From Eubacteriaceae bacterium (GTDB lineage Bacteria > Bacillota > Clostridia > Lachnospirales > Lachnospiraceae): a stretch of 64,000 bases of DNA. This document shows, one piece after another, positions 15,376-24,266 of the stretch; positions within the stretch are counted from its first letter, which is position 1; each line of letters starts with the position of its first letter. The stretch lies in contig CABIYF010000010.1 in assembly GCA_902362875.1 (NCBI GenBank), forward strand, positions 1 to 64,000. The letters are read 5' to 3'. The notes under the pieces were generated by a model. It did not search any database, was not told where the DNA came from, and saw nothing but the letters and a program-made list of their open reading frames with translations. Made by a program: the position numbers and the translations under genes.

Positions 15376-16158
15376 ATGAGTCAGTTAGAAGAGATCAGAG
15401 AGAGACTGGATCTGTGCGATAAGAAGATTGTCTCTGTATTAGAAGAGAGAATGGATATCATCAAAGAGATCATGGTCTACAAGAAACAGAATGGATTACC
15501 AATCCTTCAGCCGGAACAGGAAAAGAGACAGCGTAAGATGCTGCTCACTCATGTGGATGAGAATACATATAAGGATGAGATTCTTGATATCTTTACATAT
15601 ATTGTAGAGAACAGCAGAAGAATTCAGGCAAAGACATTGTTTACACATAATATCTTGCTGATCGGATTTATGGGAGCAGGTAAGAGTACTGTTTCTACAT
15701 ATTTAAGTAAGATTCTTGCCTCTCCACAGGTTGAGATGGATGAAGAGATCGTTAAGAAGGAAGGAATGTCTATTAATAAGATTTTCGAAGAATATGGAGA
15801 GACATATTTTAGAAACTGTGAGACAAACCTTTTGATCGAGCTTCAGAAGAAGAACAATCAGATCATTTCCTGCGGTGGTGGTGTCGCACTTCGTGATGAG
15901 AACGTTGCAGAGATGAAGAAGAATGGAAAGGTTGTTTTATTAACAGCATCACCAGAAGTAATCTTAGAGCGTGTCAAAGACAGTGATGACAGACCGTTAT
16001 TACGTGGTAATAAGAATACAGAGTTTATCTCTAATATGATGGAACAGCGCCGTCCAAAATACGAAGCAGCTGCAGACGTTGTAGTGAATACAGATCATAA
16101 GACAGTAGAAGAGATTGCTGAAGAGATCGTCGTAAAGCTAACAAGAGACGATAACTAA
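15376..16158 (+). CDS. aroK: Chorismate mutase-shikimate kinase fusion
   Basis: 260 residues with two domains. Residues 1-88 are an AroQ-class chorismate mutase (all-helical, with R8/R10, D15 and the K36/K37-E48-R51 helix), which converts chorismate to prephenate. Residues 91-260 are shikimate kinase: Walker A G-F-M-G-A-G-K-S-T (97-105), the D-E-E-I and F-R-N-C-E segment, C-G-G-G-V, and the lid D-D-R-P-L-L. Both belong to the shikimate/phenylalanine-tyrosine route. Biosynthetic, and probably not part of the LysR regulon, though adjacent to it. The start ATG is preceded only by a weak AAGAACAAGA. Confidence 0.9.
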   Translation: MSQLEEIRERLDLCDKKIVSVLEERMDIIKEIMVYKKQNGLPILQPEQEKRQRKMLLTHVDENTYKDEILDIFTYIVENSRRIQAKTLFTHNILLIGFMGAGKSTVSTYLSKILASPQVEMDEEIVKKEGMSINKIFEEYGETYFRNCETNLLIELQKKNNQIISCGGGVALRDENVAEMKKNGKVVLLTASPEVILERVKDSDDRPLLRGNKNTEFISNMMEQRRPKYEAAADVVVNTDHKTVEEIAEEIVVKLTRDDN

Positions 16159-16209
16159 GAAACATATATATCATTTTCAAGATCAGATGATCAGATGGAG
16201 GAAGAAGCA

Positions 16210-17394
16210 ATGCATGGATTTACTCAGTACACACCAACAAGGATTATTTTTGGTAAAGAGACTCAAAAACAGGTGGGAGAGCTTGCTAAGAGCCTTGGAG
16301 CAACCAAAGTATTTGTTGTATATGGTGGAGGAAGTGTTGTAAGAAGCGGACTGTTAGATCAGGTTACAGCATCATTACAGGAAGCTGGGCTTGATTATAT
16401 GACGATCGGAGGAGTAAAACCGAATCCGAGACTGTCATTTGCAAGAGAGGCAGTCAAGAAATCCATTGAGTTTGGAACAGATTTTGTATTGGCAGTCGGA
16501 GGTGGAAGTGTCATTGATACTTCAAAGGCTGTTGCACATGGAACTGCCAATCCAGAGACAGATATCTGGGAATTCTGGTCTAAGAAGCAGACGGTTACGA
16601 AATCCCTTCCAGTCGGAGTTGTACTTACACTGGCGGCAGCCGGAAGTGAGACAAGTGATTCAGCGGTTCTTACGAATGAGGATACAAAGATCAAACGAGG
16701 ACTTTCTACAGATTTTAATCGTCCGGCATTTGCGATCATGAATCCTGAACTTACATATACATTACCAAAATACCAGGTTGGATGTGGTGTTGTAGACATT
16801 ATGATGCATACGCTGGATCGTTATTTCACTCAGACAGAGAATAATGAATTGACAGATGAGATTGCAGAAGGATTGCTTCGTACCGTGATCAGGAATGGTG
16901 CTGTTGCGATCAAAGATTCTCATGATTACAATGCGATGAGCGAGATCATGTGGGCAGGAAGCCTTTCACATAACGGAATCACAGGTCTTGGAGCTGAGAA
17001 AGATTTTGCAGTTCATCAGTTAGGACATGAGTTAAGCGCGAAGTTTGACATTGCACATGGAGCAAGTTTATCTACTGTGTGGGGTGCGTGGGCAGCTTAT
17101 GTATATGATGCGAAACCAGCAAGATTTGCCCAGTATGCAAGAAGAGTCTGGAATGTTGAAGAAGCAGACGATGTGAAAGCAGCTCAGGAAGGAATCAAGA
17201 AAACAGTCGCATATTTTGCATCACTTGACATGCCGACAAGTTTCAGCGAAGCAGCAGAGATTGGCTTAAAAACAGACGAAGAAGTGAAGAAAATGGCGCA
17301 TGGATGTTCTTATGAAGGAACCAGAACGATTGGATCATTTAAGGTCTGTGATGAGAATGATATATACGAAATCTATAAATTAGCAAATAAATAG
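16210..17394 (+). CDS. Iron-containing alcohol dehydrogenase (butanol dehydrogenase-like)
   Basis: 394 residues, usual length for the NAD(P)H-dependent BdhA/YqhD-type family that reduces aldehydes to alcohols. Cofactor-binding G-G-G-S (97-100), metal ligands D196, H200, H269 and H283 (the last two 14 apart as in FucO). An ATG at 16195 is in frame, but GGAGGAAG lies within it, so ATG 16210 is used. Follows aroK by 51 bp on the same strand, so probably cotranscribed, though unrelated in pathway. Natural substrate unknown; an aldehyde of fermentation is likely. Confidence 0.88.
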   Translation: MHGFTQYTPTRIIFGKETQKQVGELAKSLGATKVFVVYGGGSVVRSGLLDQVTASLQEAGLDYMTIGGVKPNPRLSFAREAVKKSIEFGTDFVLAVGGGSVIDTSKAVAHGTANPETDIWEFWSKKQTVTKSLPVGVVLTLAAAGSETSDSAVLTNEDTKIKRGLSTDFNRPAFAIMNPELTYTLPKYQVGCGVVDIMMHTLDRYFTQTENNELTDEIAEGLLRTVIRNGAVAIKDSHDYNAMSEIMWAGSLSHNGITGLGAEKDFAVHQLGHELSAKFDIAHGASLSTVWGAWAAYVYDAKPARFAQYARRVWNVEEADDVKAAQEGIKKTVAYFASLDMPTSFSEAAEIGLKTDEEVKKMAHGCSYEGTRTIGSFKVCDENDIYEIYKLANK

Positions 17395-17423
17395 TTGATT
17401 CAACTATAGATTTAAGATAAAAT
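17395..17423 (+). promoter_or_regulatory. efp promoter
   Basis: -35 TTGATT (17395-17400), 17 bp, -10 TAAAAT (17418-17423). Confidence 0.6.
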
Positions 17424-17458
17424 AAGAAAAGATATAATTTAAGGAGGACAATTATAAT

Positions 17459-18016
17459 ATGGTTACAGCAGGAGATTTTAAGAATGGATTAACAATTCAG
17501 TTCGAGAATAACATCTACCAGATCATCGAATTCCAGCATGTAAAACCTGGAAAAGGAGCAGCGTTCGTACGTTGTAAATTAAAAAATATCAAGAATGGTG
17601 GAGTTGTTGAAAAAACATTCCGTCCAACAGAGAAATTTGAAAACGCTCATATCGAACGTAAAGAGATGCAGTATCTGTACAATGATGGAGAATTATTCTA
17701 CTTCATGGACAACGAAACATTTGATCAGATCGCATTAGGACCAGATGTTATCGGAGATTCTTTAAAATTCGTAAAAGAGAATGAGAACGTTACAATCGTT
17801 TCCCACGCAGGAAATGCATTCCAGGTTGAACCACCTATCTCTGTAGAATTACTTGTTACAGAATGTGAACCAGGAGAAAAAGGAAACACAGCACAGGGTG
17901 CTACAAAACCATGTATCGTTGAAACAGGTGCTCAGGTAATGGTACCATTATTCGTTAACGAAGGTGATACGTTAAAGATCGATACAAGAACTGGAGAATA
18001 TTCTTCAAGAGTATAA
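17459..18016 (+). CDS. efp: Translation elongation factor P
   Basis: 185 residues, full length. Three beta-barrel domains; it binds between the ribosomal P and E sites and relieves stalling at polyproline. Tip loop H-V-K-P-G-K-G-A-A carries K32, the residue modified in many species; the P before G-K is Bacillus-type. C-terminal [10 protein letters not shown] is typical. RBS AAGGAGG. Confidence 0.97.
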   Translation: MVTAGDFKNGLTIQFENNIYQIIEFQHVKPGKGAAFVRCKLKNIKNGGVVEKTFRPTEKFENAHIERKEMQYLYNDGELFYFMDNETFDQIALGPDVIGDSLKFVKENENVTIVSHAGNAFQVEPPISVELLVTECEPGEKGNTAQGATKPCIVETGAQVMVPLFVNEGDTLKIDTRTGEYSSRV

Positions 18017-18023
18017 TCTTGTT

Positions 18024-18887
18024 ATGAAAGATAAGAATCGAGGAATTTTATGCATCATACTGTCATCTTGTTCCTTTGCTTTAATGGCAATGTTTTTAAA
18101 GATGGCTGGGGATCTTCCATCGATTGAGAAGAGTTTTTTCCGTAATTTAGTTGCAGCGGTCATTGCATTTGTGATGCTCATTCGCAGCAAGGAAAAGATT
18201 CAGATTCAGAAAAGAAATTTGCATTGGTTTATTCTAAGGTCCCTTTTTGGGACCTTAGGTATTTTCTGCAACTTTTATGCGGTAGATCACCTGATGCTTT
18301 CAGATGCTTCCAGTCTGAATAAGTTATCGCCATTTTTTGTTATCGTATTTTCTTATTTAGTACTGAAAGAGAAGATAACACCGACACAGTGCGCTTGCGT
18401 TATCGCAGCATTTGTCGGAAGTTTATTTATTGTGAAACCAAGTTTTGCGACTGGGGTAACACCAGCAGCCGTCATTGGTTTTGCAGGAGGAATGTGCGCA
18501 GGTTTTGCATACACCTGTGTAAGGAAACTAGGACTTCGAGGAGAAAAAGGTCCAATGATCGTATTTTTCTTCTCAACATTTTCCATGCTTGCATGTGTTC
18601 CATATCTGATCGTTGATTTTCATCCGATCTCCATACAGCAGCTGATCTTCCTGTTATTGACAGGACTTGCGGCGGCAGGTGGACAGTTTGGTATCACAGC
18701 AGCTTATACTTATGCACCAGCAAGAGAGATTTCTGTTTATGATTACACACAGATCATGTTTTCGGCAGTCCTTGGATTTTTGTTCTTTGGACAGCTTCCA
18801 GATTTGTTGAGCTTTATCGGATATTGTGTGATCGTTGCAGCAGGAGTTATTATGTTTCTTTATAACAAGAGACGTGGAGGAAATTAG
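18024..18887 (+). CDS. DMT-superfamily (EamA) transporter
   Basis: 287 residues, ten predicted membrane helices in two EamA repeats (about 5-140 and 150-280). EamA proteins export or import small metabolites and amino acids; the substrate cannot be read from sequence. Begins only 7 bp after efp without a strong ribosome site, suggesting coupling to efp translation, and its end abuts exonuclease III. Confidence 0.85.
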   Translation: MKDKNRGILCIILSSCSFALMAMFLKMAGDLPSIEKSFFRNLVAAVIAFVMLIRSKEKIQIQKRNLHWFILRSLFGTLGIFCNFYAVDHLMLSDASSLNKLSPFFVIVFSYLVLKEKITPTQCACVIAAFVGSLFIVKPSFATGVTPAAVIGFAGGMCAGFAYTCVRKLGLRGEKGPMIVFFFSTFSMLACVPYLIVDFHPISIQQLIFLLLTGLAAAGGQFGITAAYTYAPAREISVYDYTQIMFSAVLGFLFFGQLPDLLSFIGYCVIVAAGVIMFLYNKRRGGN

Positions 18888-19640
18888 ATGAAATTCATAT
18901 CATGGAATGTCAATGGAATCAGAGCATGTGTGAAGAAAGGATTTTTAGATTTTTTCAATGAGACAGATGCTGATATTTTCTGTATTCAGGAAAGTAAGAT
19001 GCAGGAAGGACAGCTTAATCTTGAGCTTCCAGGATATCATCAGTACTGGAATTATGCAGTGAAGAAGGGATATTCAGGAACAGGTATTTTTACGAAAGAA
19101 GAACCAATCAGTGTTTCTTATGGTCTTGGAATCGAAGAACATGATCAGGAAGGACGTGTGATCACACTGGAGTTTGAAGATTATTACTTTATTACAGTGT
19201 ATACACCAAATTCACAAAGTGAACTGGCCAGACTGTCTTATCGAATGAAGTGGGAAGAGGATTTTCTTGCTTATCTGAAGAAGTTAGAGGAGACAAAGCC
19301 TGTGATCTTTTGTGGCGATCTTAATGTTGCCCATACAGAGATCGATCTTAAGAATCCAAAGACAAACCGCAAAAATGCTGGTTTTACAGATGAAGAACGA
19401 GAGAAGATGAGCATACTTCTTGACAATGGATTTATCGACACCTTCCGTTATTTATACCCAGACCAGACAGGAATCTACTCTTGGTGGTCTTACCGCTTCA
19501 ATGCGAGAAAGAATAATGCGGGATGGCGTATTGACTATTTCATTGTATCAGAGTGCTTAAAAGACCGGATCAGTGATGCAAAGATCTTAACAGATGTGAT
19601 GGGATCAGATCACTGTCCGATTGAATTAGATTTCAAATAA
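18888..19640 (+). CDS. xth: Exodeoxyribonuclease III
   Basis: 250 residues of the ExoA/XthA apurinic endonuclease family, which cuts at abasic sites and trims 3' ends in base-excision repair. Seen: N7 (S-W-N-V-N-G), metal-binding E35 (Q-E-S-K), G-D-L-N-V-A-H, and the terminal S-D-H-C-P-I. ATG directly follows the stop codon of the DMT gene, RBS GGAGG. Confidence 0.95.
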   Translation: MKFISWNVNGIRACVKKGFLDFFNETDADIFCIQESKMQEGQLNLELPGYHQYWNYAVKKGYSGTGIFTKEEPISVSYGLGIEEHDQEGRVITLEFEDYYFITVYTPNSQSELARLSYRMKWEEDFLAYLKKLEETKPVIFCGDLNVAHTEIDLKNPKTNRKNAGFTDEEREKMSILLDNGFIDTFRYLYPDQTGIYSWWSYRFNARKNNAGWRIDYFIVSECLKDRISDAKILTDVMGSDHCPIELDFK

Positions 19641-19664
19641 TAAGAACAGAAAGAGGTAAGTCAG

Positions 19665-20333
19665 ATGGTAGAATTAACAAACAAAGAGTTCTTTCAGGAT
19701 TTAGATCAGACAATTGCAGCAGAATTATTTGAACAGACAACCTATCCATGGGAGATTCTTCCGTTGATCAAAGACTTTATCTTAAAGATTGGACCAACAT
19801 TGTCCAAAGATGAATATGATCAGCCAGAAGAAGACGTATGGATCGCAAAGAGTGCGACGATTGCAAAGACAGCAACAATTAACGGACCAGCGATCATCGG
19901 TCCAGATACAGAAGTGCGCCCAGGGGCATTTATCCGTGGAAATGCACTGATCGGAGCAGGATGTGTGGTAGGAAATTCTACAGAGATCAAGAATGATATT
20001 TTATTTAATAACGTTCAGGTACCTCATTATAATTATGTTGGAGATTCTATTCTTGGATATAAGTCTCATATGGGAGCAGGATCAATCACATCCAATGTAA
20101 AATCCGACAAGACAAATGTTGTGATCAAGAATGGAGAAGAAAAGATTGAGACAGGAAGAAAGAAGATTGGAGCAATCTTAAGTTCCCGTGTGGAAGTTGG
20201 ATGCGGAACGATCTTAAATCCAGGATCAGTCGTTGGTCATGACAGCAACATTTATCCATTGTCTATGGTACGTGGATGTATCGCACCAAACAGCATCTAT
20301 AAGAAAGCAGGAGAGATCGCCGAAAAACGATAA
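19665..20333 (+). CDS. Left-handed beta-helix protein, UDP-GlcNAc pyrophosphorylase-like acyltransferase domain
   Basis: 222 residues. An N-terminal helix (about 1-60) precedes hexapeptide repeats of left-handed beta-helix type (A-T-I-A-K-T-A-T-I-N-G-P-A-I-I-G). This resembles the C-terminal half of GlmU without the uridylyltransferase domain; often annotated as UDP-N-acetylglucosamine pyrophosphorylase, but it cannot be a full one. A nucleotide-sugar or acyl-transfer role is likely. RBS AAGAGG. Confidence 0.75.
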   Translation: MVELTNKEFFQDLDQTIAAELFEQTTYPWEILPLIKDFILKIGPTLSKDEYDQPEEDVWIAKSATIAKTATINGPAIIGPDTEVRPGAFIRGNALIGAGCVVGNSTEIKNDILFNNVQVPHYNYVGDSILGYKSHMGAGSITSNVKSDKTNVVIKNGEEKIETGRKKIGAILSSRVEVGCGTILNPGSVVGHDSNIYPLSMVRGCIAPNSIYKKAGEIAEKR

Positions 20334-20355
20334 GACCTGTAATGGAGGAAACCAT

Positions 20356-21237
20356 ATGAAAGGTGCAAAATATATACTGACAGCAGCGGTTATCGCAATG
20401 AGCAGTGTGATGATGACAGGATGTTTTAAGCCGTCAAAAGACTCGGTTGTGGAATCCAAATATTATCAGAGCCTTAAAGATGAGAGAGATAAACTGTCTG
20501 TCCAGTTGAAAGAAGAAAAGAAAAAAACAAGTTCACTGAATAAGAAGATCAAAGCCATTCATGCAACTTCCGGAGACCAAAAGATTGCGGAGTACAAAAG
20601 CAAAGTGAAAGACAGCAGGATCATTAAAGTTGATTTTGCAACGAATACGATCAAGAATCAGAGCTTTGCGGTAACGAATATTCCTGTCTGCAAATATGTA
20701 AAGAAGATTGTGACAGGATGCAATCGAATGATCGGAATCACACCAACGGATGTAGAGAAGCAGTATAAACAAAGTTATTCGTATGCGTTGATCGATGAAG
20801 ATAATACAACCTTCGAGTTCAAAGTATATGGTGACAGTTATATTGTATTTGATGAGATTCCAGAGAATGTTTATGCATACAATGGCGCTTCAACCGTTGG
20901 AGATGCACTGATCGATGCCGCAGAGCAGAAGAATTACAGCAGTGTGGCAGCAAGAATTGCAGATGCACAGATCATTGTAACAGATAAGAAGATGAAATTT
21001 AATGACACAGCGATCAAAGTTTCTAAGGTTGTTGAGAAAGCAAAGAAGTTATCTGGAAAAGATGCAGTGCAGGATACAACTTCATGGAATGAGTATCGTT
21101 TCTACACAAGTGGTACATTAACAAAAGTACTTCTTGGGGACAGCACAACGATCGGTATCGAAGATAAAGATGGAAAACAGACATTCTGTCAGATCAGTAA
21201 CAAACAAAAGAAAAATCTACAAAAATACATGAAATAG
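20356..21237 (+). CDS. Lipoprotein with coiled-coil, function unknown
   Basis: 293 residues. Signal peptide with lipobox M-T-G-C (C23), then a charged coiled coil (about 35-65, K-D-E-R-D-K-L-S-V-Q-L-K), then a globular domain with no motif I recognise. Start chosen at ATG 20356 behind GGAGG; the frame is open further upstream, but that part is not secretory. Follows the beta-helix gene by 22 bp and ends before a strong terminator. Confidence 0.75.
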   Translation: MKGAKYILTAAVIAMSSVMMTGCFKPSKDSVVESKYYQSLKDERDKLSVQLKEEKKKTSSLNKKIKAIHATSGDQKIAEYKSKVKDSRIIKVDFATNTIKNQSFAVTNIPVCKYVKKIVTGCNRMIGITPTDVEKQYKQSYSYALIDEDNTTFEFKVYGDSYIVFDEIPENVYAYNGASTVGDALIDAAEQKNYSSVAARIADAQIIVTDKKMKFNDTAIKVSKVVEKAKKLSGKDAVQDTTSWNEYRFYTSGTLTKVLLGDSTTIGIEDKDGKQTFCQISNKQKKNLQKYMK

Positions 21238-21240
21238 TAA

Positions 21241-21291
21241 AAAGAAGACGTTTTGACGTATTGAAAAGATATGTCAGAACGTCTTTTTTTC
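21241..21291 (+). terminator. Terminator of the efp-to-lipoprotein run
   Basis: AAGACGTTTTGACGTA and TATGTCAGAACGTCTT pair, followed by TTTTTTT. Confidence 0.85.
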
Positions 21292-21368
21292 GTGCTTTTA
21301 TGGGAGTGGGATAAATACAATAAAAATTTCTTTGAATCAGTTATTATAAATTTCTATAACAATATTTA

Positions 21369-21397
21369 TTGACATGTATACAGAAATCCTATATAAT
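21369..21397 (+). promoter_or_regulatory. Consensus promoter of the sulfate operon
   Basis: -35 TTGACA (21369-21374), 17 bp, -10 TATAAT (21392-21397): a perfect sigma-A match, so repression is the likely form of control. Confidence 0.9.
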
Positions 21398-21434
21398 CCA
21401 ATTCATACAAAACATACAGAAATAGTATGGAATT
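21378..21434 (+). promoter_or_regulatory. Candidate sulfur-response operators
   Basis: ATACAGAAAT-N2-TAT occurs twice, at 21378 (in the promoter spacer) and 21414 (after the predicted start), 36 bp apart. An imperfect inverted repeat AATTCATAC / GTATGGAATT spans 21400-21434. Placement suits a repressor; a CymR-like Rrf2 regulator is possible but unproven. Confidence 0.55.
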
Positions 21435-21454
21435 AAAACAAAGGAGAAGAAACG

Positions 21455-22498
21455 ATGAGAATAAGACAACAAAGAACCAGCAAAATAAATATCTGTAAAA
21501 AAATGATCCTTTTCAGTGTCTGTATGATTCTTATGGTTTCTACGGCAGGATGTGGAAATAAGAAAAAAGAAAATCTTACGATCACAAACGTATCCTACGA
21601 TCCGACAAGAGAGTTTTATGAGAAATACAATAAAGAATTTATCAAATATTACAAAGACAAATATGGAAAGAAAGTAAATGTGATCCAGTCCCACGGTGGT
21701 TCTGGAAGTCAGGCAAGATCAGTCGTAGAAGGAAGCAACGGCGATGTTGTAACACTGGCCTTAGAACATGACATTTCACTGATCGAGCAGACAGGACTGA
21801 TCAACAAAGGATGGCAGAAGAGATTTTCAAATGATTCTGCACCATATACCTCAACGATCGTCTTTCTTGTAAGAAAAGGAAATAAGAAAAACATCAAAGA
21901 TTGGAATGATCTGATCAAGAAAGGAGTGGAAGTCATCACTCCAGATCCAAAGAGCAGCGGAGGTGCCTGCTGGAACTTTTTAGCAGCTTATGGATATGCA
22001 ATTGATACCTATCACGATCAGAAAAAAGAAGAACAATTCTTAACAAAACTATATCAGAATGTATCCGTTATGGATTCCGGAGCCAGAGGTTCGACAACAA
22101 CCTTTGTAGAAAATAAAAAAGGTGATGTCCTGATCGCCTGGGAAAATGAAGCCATCCAGACAGTGAAGAATTATCCAGGGAAATACGAGATCATCACACC
22201 AAGTGTTAGTATTTTAGCACAGCCAAGTGTCAGTCTTGTGGACGATAATGTAGATGTCAATGGCACAAAGAAGATCGCCACAGAGTATTTGAAATATCTC
22301 TACAGTGACAAAGCACAGAAACTTGCAGCCGAAGAAGGATACCGGCCATCGAATGAAACGATCTTAAAACAATACAAAGATACATTTAATCTGAATATGA
22401 AACTATATAAGATCAGTGATTTCGGAGGATGGGATCAGGCTTACAAGAAATATTTTGAAGATGGAGCGTTGTTTGACAAGATTTACACAAACCAATAA
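21455..22498 (+). CDS. sbp: Sulfate ABC transporter substrate-binding lipoprotein
   Basis: 347 residues. Lipobox S-T-A-G-C (C33). The mature part shows the Sbp/CysP pattern: D-P-T-R-E-F-Y near the start, S-H-G-G-S-G-S-Q-A, P-K-S-S-G-G-A-C-W-N-F-L-A-A, and G-W-D-Q-A near the end. Captures sulfate (or thiosulfate) for the CysTWA transporter that follows. First gene of the sulfate assimilation operon; RBS AAAGGAG. Confidence 0.93.
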   Translation: MRIRQQRTSKINICKKMILFSVCMILMVSTAGCGNKKKENLTITNVSYDPTREFYEKYNKEFIKYYKDKYGKKVNVIQSHGGSGSQARSVVEGSNGDVVTLALEHDISLIEQTGLINKGWQKRFSNDSAPYTSTIVFLVRKGNKKNIKDWNDLIKKGVEVITPDPKSSGGACWNFLAAYGYAIDTYHDQKKEEQFLTKLYQNVSVMDSGARGSTTTFVENKKGDVLIAWENEAIQTVKNYPGKYEIITPSVSILAQPSVSLVDDNVDVNGTKKIATEYLKYLYSDKAQKLAAEEGYRPSNETILKQYKDTFNLNMKLYKISDFGGWDQAYKKYFEDGALFDKIYTNQ

Positions 22499-22514
22499 GA
22501 AGGCAGGAATGAAG

Positions 22515-23381
22515 ATGAGTAATACAAATAACGAGAACAATACATTAAAAAAAGCGAAAAAAGCAAGAGTCATTCCGGGATTTGGATTAACCATGGGAGT
22601 CACAGTAACGATGTTATCACTGATCGTACTGATTCCATTAGCATCCGTATTTGCTTACGCATTAAAATTATCGCCGGGTGAATTCTTTACACTGATATCG
22701 AAAGAAACCGTAAGAAATGCATTTATCACAAGTATCAGCTGTTCCTTTATCGCAGCACTGATCAATGTAGTCTTTGGACTGATCATCGCATGGGTACTGG
22801 TAAAGTATGAATTCCCAGGGAAACGCCTGATGGATGGAATGATCGAACTTCCATTTGCACTGCCAACCGCAGTTGCAGGTATCACATTATCCAAAATGTA
22901 TGCCGAAGATGGAATGATCGGACGATATTTTGCACACTTTGGAATTAAGATTTCCTATACAAGAATCGGTCTTTTGATCGCACTGGTGTTTATCGGAATT
23001 CCATTTATCGTAAGAGCCGTTCAGCCAGTCCTTGAAAAGATGGATGACCAGTATGAGGAAGCGGCTTATATGTTAGGTGCAACACCGACAAGAACATTTT
23101 TTAAAGTTATTTTACCAGAATTAAGACCTGCATTATTAACAGGATTTGGATTAGCCTTTGCAAGAGGGATTGGAGAATACGGAAGTGTGATCTATATCTC
23201 AGGAAACAGTGCCAAGGAACATACACAGATGATTTCTTATGTGATCATGCAGAAATTAAACTATATCGACTATAAAAGTGCAACCGCCATTGCCCTTGTG
23301 ATGTTGATCATTTCCTTTGTGATGTTATTTGTGATCAATATCATACAGGTGAGACAGGCAAGAAGAGTGAACGCACAATAA
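22515..23381 (+). CDS. cysT: Sulfate ABC transporter permease CysT
   Basis: 288 residues with about six helices and the binding-protein-dependent permease loop E-E-A-A-Y-M-L-G-A-T. ATG 22515 is chosen over ATG 22509 because of the spacing from AGGCAGGA. Heterodimer partner of CysW. Family-typical L-P-F-A-L-P-T-A-V-A-G present. Confidence 0.93.
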   Translation: MSNTNNENNTLKKAKKARVIPGFGLTMGVTVTMLSLIVLIPLASVFAYALKLSPGEFFTLISKETVRNAFITSISCSFIAALINVVFGLIIAWVLVKYEFPGKRLMDGMIELPFALPTAVAGITLSKMYAEDGMIGRYFAHFGIKISYTRIGLLIALVFIGIPFIVRAVQPVLEKMDDQYEEAAYMLGATPTRTFFKVILPELRPALLTGFGLAFARGIGEYGSVIYISGNSAKEHTQMISYVIMQKLNYIDYKSATAIALVMLIISFVMLFVINIIQVRQARRVNAQ

Positions 23382-23392
23382 GGAGGAAAATC

Positions 23393-24265
23393 ATGAATGA
23401 ACAGCAAAAGTTTGAAAAAAGAAAACAACGAACAAAGATCATCCTGATCACAGTTAGTGCCTTATTTATGATCATTATGCTGGTTTTACCATTATTTTCC
23501 GTCATTACGAATTCGTTAAGTGAAGGATTTAAATTCTATGTAAGTTCCATCTCAACGGATTATGTAAAAAGTGCCTTATTTGTAACGATCCTGGCAACGC
23601 TTGTTGCGGTGGCGATCAATACATTTTTCGGAATTATGGCAGCATTTTTATTAACAAAATTCAGCTTCAAAGGAAAACAGGTTTTAGCAACCTTAATTGA
23701 TATTCCATTTTCCATTTCACCGGTCATCGTAGGACTTGCATTTTTGATGACATTTGGAAGACTTGGATGGACATATCCAGCGATCCGAGCGATCAACTCG
23801 TTCTTTGGGACAAATATCCGAATTGCATTTGCGATTCCGGGAGTTATTCTAGCAACGATCTTCGTTACCTTCCCATTTGTGTCAAGAGAGATCATACCGA
23901 TCTTAAACTCACAGGGAAAAGATGAAGAAGAGGCAGCAGCACTCATGGGTGCCAGTGGATTTACGATCTTTCGAAAGATCACTCTTCCTCAGATGAAATG
24001 GGGATTGATCTACGGGATCATCTTATGTAGTGCCAGAGCATTAGGAGAATTTGGTGCAGTCAATGCACTTTCCAAGACAAGAGGTGAGACATTTACCTTA
24101 CCACTAGAAATCGATGCATTATATATGTCAGGGACATCATCATCGATCACAGCAGCATTTGCAGTATCATCGGTCTTAGTATTGATCGCAGTCGTTGTAC
24201 TGATCTTAAGAAATATCGCATGGTACCGCTCACAGGACAAACAACAGGGAAAGGACGGAAGATAA
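23393..24265 (+). CDS. cysW: Sulfate ABC transporter permease CysW
   Basis: 290 residues, six helices, permease loop E-E-E-A-A-A-L-M-G-A and D-I-P-F-S-I-S-P-V-I-V-G typical of CysW. Lies 11 bp after cysT with RBS AAGGAGG and overlaps nothing; cysA starts 1 bp after its stop. Confidence 0.93.
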   Translation: MNEQQKFEKRKQRTKIILITVSALFMIIMLVLPLFSVITNSLSEGFKFYVSSISTDYVKSALFVTILATLVAVAINTFFGIMAAFLLTKFSFKGKQVLATLIDIPFSISPVIVGLAFLMTFGRLGWTYPAIRAINSFFGTNIRIAFAIPGVILATIFVTFPFVSREIIPILNSQGKDEEEAAALMGASGFTIFRKITLPQMKWGLIYGIILCSARALGEFGAVNALSKTRGETFTLPLEIDALYMSGTSSSITAAFAVSSVLVLIAVVVLILRNIAWYRSQDKQQGKDGR

Positions 24266-24266
24266 A

